Positions 57,595-64,000 of a stretch of 64,000 nt of DNA are shown in pieces (position 1 is the stretch's first letter; every line of letters begins with the position of its first letter). The notes below the pieces were generated by a model that made no database searches, was not told where the DNA came from, and worked only from the letters and a program-made list of their open reading frames with translations. The translations under genes were made by a program, and so were the position numbers. This DNA comes from Chitinophaga sp. LS1. Its GTDB lineage: Bacteria > Bacteroidota > Bacteroidia > Chitinophagales > Chitinophagaceae. The stretch is taken from positions 868,001 to 932,000 of the forward strand of contig NZ_CP128362.1 in NCBI RefSeq assembly GCF_034274695.1, written 5' to 3'.

Positions 57595-58463
57595 CCTTCC
57601 CATTTTTACCCCTTCATGATCTACGAAATTGTTTAGAAGAATATCTTTTTACTCCGGATGATGGTACCGGATTTCTCTATGAAAAAGCCCAGGCATGTAT
57701 TGAGCATATGCACCATACGATCGCTGACTTCATGCTATCTCCAAAAGAAGATGCTGTACTCAAAAGATACATGCGCACCTGGCAGGAACAGATCAGGCAA
57801 TTATTCGACCTGGTGCCATTGTCGTGGGTAGAAGATCTGGATCCGGATGATCCCCCTGCTTTTGACGATCCTGCCTCATGGCATAAAAACATATGCTATG
57901 AATGCTTTCGCCTATTAAAGGAGATGCAGACCCAATACCCTATCTATTTTGAAAAAAGCGGGGCACCGCCACTCATTTACATAGAAGTAGAAAAGTCAAT
58001 GTTTCATCACAAAGTATTAATCATCGCACAATGGATGGAAAAAAAAGGGCCGCAACTGCAAAAACTATGGCAGATACTACACCTCTCCATCCAACGAATA
58101 TGGAACCAGGAGTACATCCGGTTTAGCTACGGGGAACACGATTATACCTGGAATCTGATCACCCACTTAATGACCCAGATTGACACACATGGAGATAATA
58201 TGGGACAACGTCATATGTACTCATTGCTGTTTTATCTCAACTTCAATGATACCAGCTTTTTGCAATACCTCATATCTGGTATCAAAGAAGAAATTAGTAG
58301 GACCATCATCCCGGATAAGAAAATTAAAATTCTAAAAAAGATGGATAGCACCATGGGAAAACTCCTGGTCAGAAATGACGTGGTACTGGATCCAGGTAAC
58401 CCACCTATCAATATAATGCTCCAGCGCTGGCTAAAAGGACAGCTGGAAGAACTTCAGTCCTGA
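57591..58463 (+). CDS. Hypothetical protein, second gene of the module
   Basis: A 290-residue, mainly helical, cytosolic protein (MTFPFLPLHDLRNCLEEYLF). No motif is recognised. It is acidic in the middle (WVEDLDPDDPPAFDDP). It overlaps the preceding gene by 4 bp and lies 19 bp before the replisome-organizer-like gene. Confidence 0.6.
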   Translation: MTFPFLPLHDLRNCLEEYLFTPDDGTGFLYEKAQACIEHMHHTIADFMLSPKEDAVLKRYMRTWQEQIRQLFDLVPLSWVEDLDPDDPPAFDDPASWHKNICYECFRLLKEMQTQYPIYFEKSGAPPLIYIEVEKSMFHHKVLIIAQWMEKKGPQLQKLWQILHLSIQRIWNQEYIRFSYGEHDYTWNLITHLMTQIDTHGDNMGQRHMYSLLFYLNFNDTSFLQYLISGIKEEISRTIIPDKKIKILKKMDSTMGKLLVRNDVVLDPGNPPINIMLQRWLKGQLEELQS

Positions 58464-58482
58464 TACTCAAAACCATATCAAT

Positions 58483-59061
58483 ATGAATTATATCATTCAT
58501 CTCAACGCCTTTTTAGAAAAGGCAGCAAAGGAGGAATGGATGGTACCGCACCACTATTCCCTTTACATGGCGCTGTTCAACACATGGAATAAGTTAGGGT
58601 TCAGAAAAACCATTTACGTTCGCCGTGAAGAAATCATGCGGGCAGCTAAAATTAAGTCTAAATGTACCTATTACCGCAGTTTACGTGAGTTAGCGGCCCG
58701 GCAGTACCTGGTTTATCAGCCATCGGCCTCGAGGTTTACCCCTGCAACAGTTTCTATGGTCCCGATGGGGATACGTAATGAACCCCTACAGGTACCACCA
58801 AAAGGACCATTATTAGAAACTAAAATAAAATCTATATCAAATGATGTGTCAAACGGTCTGCCGACAATGGACGAAGTAATAGCTTTTTTTACCAGCTACC
58901 AGTATAGCCAGGAAGAAGCCCGGAAATTCTGGTATCACCACGAAGCTACCGGGTGGCTCTCAGGAAATACACCTGTTCAACACTGGCAACCACTTGCTCA
59001 TAAATGGATGTTAAAATCCCCTCAATTTAAAAATGATGAAGATTATAACCAGTCTTTTTGA
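58483..59061 (+). CDS. Replisome-organizer/DnaD-like protein
   Basis: A 192-residue protein of a Bacteroidota type often seen in mobile elements: N-terminal winged-helix (MNYIIHLNAFLEKAAKEEWM, SLYMALFNTWNKLGF, REEIMRAAKIKSKCTYYRSL), a Pro-rich linker, and a C-terminal helical domain (MDEVIAFFTSYQYSQEEARK, HWQPLAHKWML). The family call rests on recalled pattern. It overlaps the ATPase gene by 29 bp, as helicase-loading partners often do. Confidence 0.68.
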   Translation: MNYIIHLNAFLEKAAKEEWMVPHHYSLYMALFNTWNKLGFRKTIYVRREEIMRAAKIKSKCTYYRSLRELAARQYLVYQPSASRFTPATVSMVPMGIRNEPLQVPPKGPLLETKIKSISNDVSNGLPTMDEVIAFFTSYQYSQEEARKFWYHHEATGWLSGNTPVQHWQPLAHKWMLKSPQFKNDEDYNQSF

Positions 59062-59671
59062 TTATAAACAGATCCTTCATCTCCTGGCTGAAAAAGGCAG
59101 GGAACAGTTCGGAAAACACTTCCAGATTTATAATGAAGACCTTTCCGTACTGCTCCCTGTCATCGCCTGGATGCTGCGTGATGAAGAAGTCGCACAACAG
59201 CTCAATATCGACCTGCACAAGGGAATTTTCCTTGGAGGTCCTGTAGGAGCGGGGAAAACGCATATCATGCAACTCATGCGCCTGCTGGTGCCAGGACCTT
59301 TGGACTACGAAATGCATAATTGTGACCGGATCAGTACAGACTTCACGAGGAAAGGTCCAGGGATCCTCGATAAATACATAGGTAACCCCGAAAATAATGA
59401 CAACAAAAATTACCGGGTCTGGTGCTTCGATGATATGGGAAGGGAAGATCAGGCGCATTACTATAAGATTACCTGCGAGGTGATGAAGAAAATTCTGATA
59501 AGGAGATATGAATTATTCACAAGCTACGGTACGGTCACCCACATTACATCATCTTTAACCACAGCTGCTATTGAAAAACGGTATGGCTCGGAAGTCAGGA
59601 GCCGGATGCGGGAGATGTTAAATAGAATAGTTTATGACAAGTACACAAAAGACAAAAGAAGAATCCTGTAA
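59033..59671 (+). CDS. DnaC/IstB-like AAA+ ATPase, helicase-loader candidate
   Basis: A 212-residue P-loop protein: Walker A GIFLGGPVGAGKTHIMQL, Walker B VWCFDDMGRE, sensor-like VTHITSSLTT, and RYGSEVRSRMREMLNRIV containing a possible arginine finger. Size and pattern fit DnaC-like loaders. With its overlapping upstream gene it forms a replication-initiation pair, usual on phages or integrative elements. Confidence 0.75.
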   Translation: MMKIITSLFDYKQILHLLAEKGREQFGKHFQIYNEDLSVLLPVIAWMLRDEEVAQQLNIDLHKGIFLGGPVGAGKTHIMQLMRLLVPGPLDYEMHNCDRISTDFTRKGPGILDKYIGNPENNDNKNYRVWCFDDMGREDQAHYYKITCEVMKKILIRRYELFTSYGTVTHITSSLTTAAIEKRYGSEVRSRMREMLNRIVYDKYTKDKRRIL

Positions 59672-59734
59672 ATCATACTTTTTACCCATCAGTATTGTCT
59701 TATAATTGATACCAACCACTTTAAGTCAGGTACT

Positions 59735-61309
59735 ATGCCAGCTTTATTCACATTTCTCCTGTTAGCCTTCCTATTGGGTCCAATAGCTGCTATAGGTATG
59801 CGGCAGCTGAATGACAGCAAAACAGAGATCTGTTTTATAGGGAATCATTATGCATTATTACAAAACAAACTCAACTACCAGGAATACTACTGGAATAAAA
59901 CAATCATTGCGACCCTCTACCTGGTAGACATTGCCACTGGCCTGAGATGGAAAATTGCAGAAAATCCAAAAGCCTTACTCATCAATGGCACATTATCACC
60001 AGCTGAAAAATATGCAACCTGGTATGATGTAGCGCTCAAATGCTACCGCATTTACGACATTTCAACCGGTACCACCCATTCTCTTCCTAAACAAATCACC
60101 GCTATTGTAAAATGGCAGGAAAACGACACCTCATTCATCGCCTATGACAATTACGACATCTGGGAAATGAACCTTACCCAATCCCGCTGCCTCACCAACC
60201 ACTACGGCCGAAAACAAAAGATCATCTTTCGCCAACTGGATGATACGCTACTCATTGCCCTCAATACAAAAAACAAACAAAACGGGTTCTGGCGACTGAC
60301 AAAGGCAGATCCCATGAAATATACCATGGATGATTGCCTGTACTATTTTCCCATCTATCCAATCGATCAATTCAAACCCATTTACGCCAATGGAACATAC
60401 CTGGTCAATAAGCAAACAGCTCAATCGCCACCTAACCTTTACACCACCACAAATTTCAACATATTCATACCACAAACAGCCGTACCACCAGCCTACACCA
60501 TTCAGGTCCAGATGATGCGCTTTAAAGGCATTACCGGCATCTTATATATGCCTCAAGAGATCAACCCAACCCAAAAGTATCCCATCATCTTCACCTACTA
60601 TGGCAAATATAGCAACAACCTACACCGCCACCTTCCGCTGCAACTCAGCGAAGGCACACTCAATATTCCCACCTATATTAGCAAAGGCTATATTGTTTTC
60701 ATTCCCGACATCCAAGTCAAACCTGGTGCACCTGGGGCGAGTACAGCGAAAACAATCATTAAATCTGCTAAACACCTGGGCAAATATCCCTTCATAGACA
60801 AAAAAAGAATGGGGTTGCAGGGCTTCAGCTTTGGCGGATACATCACCAATTACATCATCACACACTCAGACCTTTTCGCAGCAGCACAGGAAACCGCCGG
60901 CCCCACCGACTTCATCAGCGGGTACGGCAGTATCCGAAAACTAACTGGTAATAGTTACCAACCGCTATATGAAACAGGACAAAACGAAATGAAGGTGCCC
61001 CCCTGGGGAAACCTAAAAAGATATTTACGAAATTCGCCTATTCTAAAAGTGCATCATATCAATACACCGCTATTGATCATGCACAACGAAGATGATAACC
61101 AGGTTCCCTGGGCACAGGCAGCCGAACTCTTTACAGCGTTACGCCGATTACAAAAACCAGTCTGGTGGCTACAATACAAAAACGAAGGTCACCAATTAAC
61201 CAACCTTGCCAATCAACAGGATTTTACTACCAAACAAATGGAATTCTTCGACCACTACCTAAAAGGCGGCCCAATGCCTGAATGGATGTCTGGTTCAGGG
61301 CAACCCTAA
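59735..61309 (+). CDS. Short S9-family prolyl oligopeptidase-like hydrolase
   Basis: A 524-residue protein with an N-terminal hydrophobic leader (MPALFTFLLLAFLLGPIAAI). Catalytic residues: Ser in LQGFSFGGY (about S365), Asp in HNEDDNQVP (about D453/454), and His in NEGHQLTN (about H486). It is collinear with the C-terminal 500 residues of the 895-residue peptidase at 32072-34759 (both have the YGRK motif after the DxW stretch), but lacks about half of the propeller. It is either a true short form or a truncated copy. The end overlaps the convergent sigma factor gene by 15 bp. Confidence 0.8.
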   Translation: MPALFTFLLLAFLLGPIAAIGMRQLNDSKTEICFIGNHYALLQNKLNYQEYYWNKTIIATLYLVDIATGLRWKIAENPKALLINGTLSPAEKYATWYDVALKCYRIYDISTGTTHSLPKQITAIVKWQENDTSFIAYDNYDIWEMNLTQSRCLTNHYGRKQKIIFRQLDDTLLIALNTKNKQNGFWRLTKADPMKYTMDDCLYYFPIYPIDQFKPIYANGTYLVNKQTAQSPPNLYTTTNFNIFIPQTAVPPAYTIQVQMMRFKGITGILYMPQEINPTQKYPIIFTYYGKYSNNLHRHLPLQLSEGTLNIPTYISKGYIVFIPDIQVKPGAPGASTAKTIIKSAKHLGKYPFIDKKRMGLQGFSFGGYITNYIITHSDLFAAAQETAGPTDFISGYGSIRKLTGNSYQPLYETGQNEMKVPPWGNLKRYLRNSPILKVHHINTPLLIMHNEDDNQVPWAQAAELFTALRRLQKPVWWLQYKNEGHQLTNLANQQDFTTKQMEFFDHYLKGGPMPEWMSGSGQP

Positions 61310-61825
61310 TATATCTTTTAATGACTTCCTGGCCCTACAGATCTGGTTTCGTACTACCTCCACTTCAATATTTCTCTCAACCGCAATTTCTTTATAACTC
61401 TTTTGCTCTACCACATGTAACCATAAGATCTCTTTGCACGCAGGTGGGTACACCTGCAAAATCGCCTTGTGTATATTGGCCAGAAATTCCTTTCTGGCCA
61501 GCTCACTAAATCCATCTCCCTCATCTTCTACATTAGGCAATTCATTTGTCAGATTATTGCGTCGCAATTCATATGCAACACAGATCTCTAACACACGCTG
61601 ATATAAATAATCCGTCAATGGCACATCCACATCAATCTGCTTTCTATTTTCCCACAACTGAGAAAACACCTCCTGCAAAACATCATCCGCTGCAGCAGCA
61701 TCTTTTAAGATAAATAAAGCACGTAAATGTACAAATCCTCCATAAGTACAATAAATGTGTGTAAATGCAAGTTCATTACCTTTTTTTAATAGGGACAACA
61801 TGGATCTTTCCTCTGCGTTTTTCAT
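61295..61825 (-). CDS. ECF sigma factor (FecI-like)
   Basis: A 176-residue protein: MKNAEERSMLSLLKKGNELA, region 2 AAAADDVLQEVFSQLWENRK, and region 4 EILWLHVVEQKSYKEIAVER. No anti-sigma gene is adjacent; the SusCD genes to the right are transcribed in the same direction, but 259 bp and a small gene lie between. It may control them. Confidence 0.86.
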   Translation of the reverse strand: MKNAEERSMLSLLKKGNELAFTHIYCTYGGFVHLRALFILKDAAAADDVLQEVFSQLWENRKQIDVDVPLTDYLYQRVLEICVAYELRRNNLTNELPNVEDEGDGFSELARKEFLANIHKAILQVYPPACKEILWLHVVEQKSYKEIAVERNIEVEVVRNQICRARKSLKDILGLP

Positions 61826-62030
61826 AACAGAAAGTTTTATTTATAGTAAAGTCGTTTCCGGACTATTTTAATTAAACTTATTCCGCGCTGGCATATAGTG
61901 GGAAACAATTAAAGTGTAATAGCATTCACACGATTATTGTAACATGACTAACATAATGATTAACAAATGCTCGCTTCGAAATTAACATTCTCACAACAAT
62001 TCCATGCGATACCTCCAAAAGGAGGTGGTG

Positions 62031-62060
62031 GCTCCGGAAATCAATTCCCTTTTCCGGAGC
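62031..62060 (-). terminator. Hairpin after the small secreted protein gene
   Basis: A 10-bp perfect stem, GCTCCGGAAA (62031-62040) and TTTCCGGAGC (62051-62060). A second stem ACCTCC/GGAGGT lies at about 62011-62026. No clear U-tract follows on the minus strand, so termination is uncertain. Confidence 0.5.
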
Positions 62061-62084
62061 GCTCCCCCCCAAAATAATCCCTCC

Positions 62085-62423
62085 CTACTGATCTTCATCC
62101 GCATAAATGGGTAAATTCCATGAAATCCCATTTGTTACCGTATAAGTAAATCCTCCCCCTCCAATGGTCGTAGTTGTCAGTGTAACATCCAGAAATAACG
62201 GAATAGTTGGATGTACGCTTAACTGCGTCGGATCTGTTTGGAAAGTTCTGTAAGGTGCTAAAGTTGCATACCTTAATTGCAACGTAGCACCATTTGAATA
62301 AAAAATCCCTGTCGTTGTCAAATACAGGTTATTGAGGTTGTAACTAGCCACCTTATAGGCCAGTAAAAAATTGACTACTAAAAAAAAAGCAGTCACACCG
62401 AGAAAGATTCTTGCTTTTTTCAT
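62085..62423 (-). CDS. Small secreted protein, DUF6520-like
   Basis: 112 residues from ATG 62423 (MKKARIFLGVTAFFLVVNFL), a signal-anchor-like start; the frame extends to 62453. The rest is Thr/Tyr-rich (LYLTTTGIFYSNGATLQLRY, DVTLTTTTIGGGGFTYTVTN) and acidic at the end (ADEDQ). It resembles the fragment at 1-105. It follows SusD in the same direction and may belong to that locus. Function is unknown. Confidence 0.6.
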   Translation of the reverse strand: MKKARIFLGVTAFFLVVNFLLAYKVASYNLNNLYLTTTGIFYSNGATLQLRYATLAPYRTFQTDPTQLSVHPTIPLFLDVTLTTTTIGGGGFTYTVTNGISWNLPIYADEDQ

Positions 62424-62509
62424 ATCCCAAAGTTTTATAAGTAAAGGTAGCATTACCCTTACGGATAAACTTAGGAATACTCCTTGCTAATTAGGATAAA
62501 GAACATTGA

Positions 62510-63838
62510 TTAATAGCCTGCATTCTGCTTCAGATAAGGGTTTGCTCTCAACTCACTTTCCATCAACGGATACAATTGTTGATAAGCTTGCCAGTTACTG
62601 GTTTTCGTTTTCATCACCTCATCCATGTTTCCACTTCGTTTTAAATCAAACCATCTGTGTCCCCATTCACTGAATAATTCAACCCTACGTTCTTGTATAA
62701 TGGCACTTAATATTTGCTCTTGCGTATTAGCCTTCAATCCCTTAATTCCAGCTCGCTTTCTAATTATATTTAGATCTGCCAGCGCACCATTCAGATCCTT
62801 CAAATGTGCTTTTGATTCTGCCCGGATCAGGTATAACTCACCAACTCTTATCATCATCAGATATTCTAACGGGTTATCCACAGGTAAGTCACTCTTATAC
62901 TTAAAAGGATAACCATTTAATACCCAGTTCTGCTGCCGCTTATCTCCGACTTCAAATGCATGCAACAAAGATTTACTACAGGCTGCCAAGGTATCTACAA
63001 GAAATAAATATCCTTCGTCAGTATAATTATTCTTCACTGGTTGTAACTGCCAAATAGCTTCCCTGCTATTCTTCAGAAATACATTTACCAACGGTACAGT
63101 ATCAAACAGATCCTTTTTTTTCAGTATGGTATCGGCTGCTTTTACGGCCTTTTCATATTCTCCCGTATATAAATAAACCCGCGCCAACAAAGCCTTCGCA
63201 GACCAAATACCAGGCCTCACCCGATCGGAAGAAACTGTTTCTACATCACCTGCCAGAAAATCTCCGCTCAATACCTCCACGGCATTATTCAGATCATTTA
63301 CAATCTGTGCATAAACAGTCAACGCGGCAGTCCTCGGCTGTACCGCATTATACTTGTAATCCGTATTCAATAATAAGGGCACATCTCCATATAAATTAAC
63401 CAGGTAGAAATAACTAAATGCCCGCACAAATAAAGCCTCTCCTTTTAATTGTTTTCGCACCGTCTCTTTCAAAGACTGACTTTTTTCTAGTCCTTCTAAT
63501 GCCAGATTTGCCTGGTAGATATAATTATAGAAATCCGTCCAACAATCCACATCTCCTGCCACCAGTGCATTTTGATATACTGCTTGCAGGTTCATATCAC
63601 TTGCCTGTAAGATGAATTCATCCGCCGAAAGTCCACACAGGAATGACAATCCTTTATTCCCTGTTACCGGACCACCACTACTCATTGTAGAATAAATACC
63701 ATTTAAAGCGGCAATAGCGGTGGTATTGCTCTCATATACTGTTACTGAAGTAACTTTATCAGTAGGTTGTCCTGCATCTAAGATCTTATTACAGGCACTA
63801 CCAATAATTACAATCATTACGATGAATAAATACCTCAT
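62510..63838 (-). CDS. SusD/RagB-like nutrient-binding lipoprotein
   Basis: 442 residues from the ATG at 63838 (MRYLFIVMIVIIGSAC), which gives a correct lipobox; the frame open to 63991 is an overlap with SusC. Motifs: LKGEALFVRAFSYFYLVNLY, AKALLARVYLYTGEYE, EYLMMIRVGELYLIRAESKA and ERRVELFSEWGHRWFDLKRS. It is homologous to the protein at 35758-37263. Its start is 14 bp from the SusC stop. Confidence 0.92.
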   Translation of the reverse strand: MRYLFIVMIVIIGSACNKILDAGQPTDKVTSVTVYESNTTAIAALNGIYSTMSSGGPVTGNKGLSFLCGLSADEFILQASDMNLQAVYQNALVAGDVDCWTDFYNYIYQANLALEGLEKSQSLKETVRKQLKGEALFVRAFSYFYLVNLYGDVPLLLNTDYKYNAVQPRTAALTVYAQIVNDLNNAVEVLSGDFLAGDVETVSSDRVRPGIWSAKALLARVYLYTGEYEKAVKAADTILKKKDLFDTVPLVNVFLKNSREAIWQLQPVKNNYTDEGYLFLVDTLAACSKSLLHAFEVGDKRQQNWVLNGYPFKYKSDLPVDNPLEYLMMIRVGELYLIRAESKAHLKDLNGALADLNIIRKRAGIKGLKANTQEQILSAIIQERRVELFSEWGHRWFDLKRSGNMDEVMKTKTSNWQAYQQLYPLMESELRANPYLKQNAGY

Positions 63839-63851
63839 GTGTGTGTGTCTT

Positions 63852-64000
63852 TTAAATTTGTATCTGGATACCCACACTAAATGATCTAAGTAGTGGCAAC
63901 TTTGACCGGTTCTGTGTTTCAGGGTCCAATCCTTTATAGGGTGTAAGCGTAAATAGATTCTGGCTTTGCACATAAACGCTACCATCTTCAAGATGCAGCT
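63852..64000 (-). CDS. SusC-like TonB-dependent transporter, last 48 residues
   Basis: The leftward frame reads LHLEDGSVYVQSQNLFTLTP, then YKGLDPETQ and SVGIQIQI, ending in TAA at 63852-63854. VYVQSQNLFTLTPYKGLDPE is the standard C-terminal SusC motif (also NLATITNYKGLDPE in the SusC at 37278). The start is beyond the window. Confidence 0.88.
   Translation of the reverse strand, partial: LHLEDGSVYVQSQNLFTLTPYKGLDPETQNRSKLPLLRSFSVGIQIQI

Noticed and set aside
1..64000. CRISPR arrays, tRNA and rRNA genes
   Set aside because: No regularly spaced repeats, cloverleaf-like sequences or rRNA segments were seen by reading; a tRNAscan-SE and CRISPR search would be decisive.

Overview
The window comes from a Bacteroidota genome, most likely Chitinophagaceae (Chitinophaga-like). 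The signs are a low-GC sequence, SusC/SusD pairs, FecI-type sigma factors with a FecR partner, CarboxypepD-plug outer-membrane barrels, S9 peptidases, a LytTR regulator, the DUF6520-like short secreted peptide style, and almost no Shine-Dalgarno signals. No rRNA, tRNA or CRISPR array was seen. All family names come from motif recognition by eye; no database search was run.

Layout. 1-7.2 kb: end of a small secreted protein, an AbiH-like remnant, two tandem GH2 glycosidases and a DUF218/YdcF-type protein. 7.4-22.9 kb: an envelope glycosylation island with four paralogous multi-pass GT-C-like membrane proteins, two polyprenyl-phosphate-type GT2 enzymes, a thioredoxin-fold lipoprotein, a methyltransferase and a UGM-like flavoprotein. 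It is interrupted at 15.3-19.4 kb by a sugar-uptake unit (AraC regulator divergent from MFS porter, PhyH dioxygenase and TIM-barrel isomerase). 22.9-25.6 kb: a class III-like lanthipeptide synthetase (lyase, kinase and Zn-ligand-less cyclase) preceded by a 24-residue hydrophobic ORF; no precursor peptide is visible.

25.7-46.05 kb is a mobile-element graveyard. It holds fragments of IS256, IS3, ISL3 and IS66 elements, a complete group II intron with an RT-HNH maturase, and an IS110 element. A 14.2-kb segment bounded by a 31-bp inverted repeat carries an S9 peptidase and a SusD/SusC pair. Inside that segment, a decayed IS3 was hit by an IS256 (8-bp target duplication), which was hit by another IS3 (3-bp duplication). 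A sister copy of that last IS3 lies 0.4 kb away and differs in length by one A at the frameshift site.

46.1-64 kb: an acyltransferase, an esterase, an outer-membrane barrel, and a two-gene unit pairing an unknown, possibly ADP-ribosyltransferase-like protein with a divergent DnaA paralogue. The DnaA-like protein retains the DnaA domain order but has a degenerate arginine-finger region and DNA-binding signature. It is the best candidate for an undescribed system. Then come a FecI/FecR pair with no adjacent SusC, a LytTR regulator, a four-gene module ending in a replisome-organizer-like protein and a DnaC-like ATPase, a short S9 peptidase, a second sigma factor, and the SusD/SusC end of another polysaccharide- or peptide-utilisation locus.
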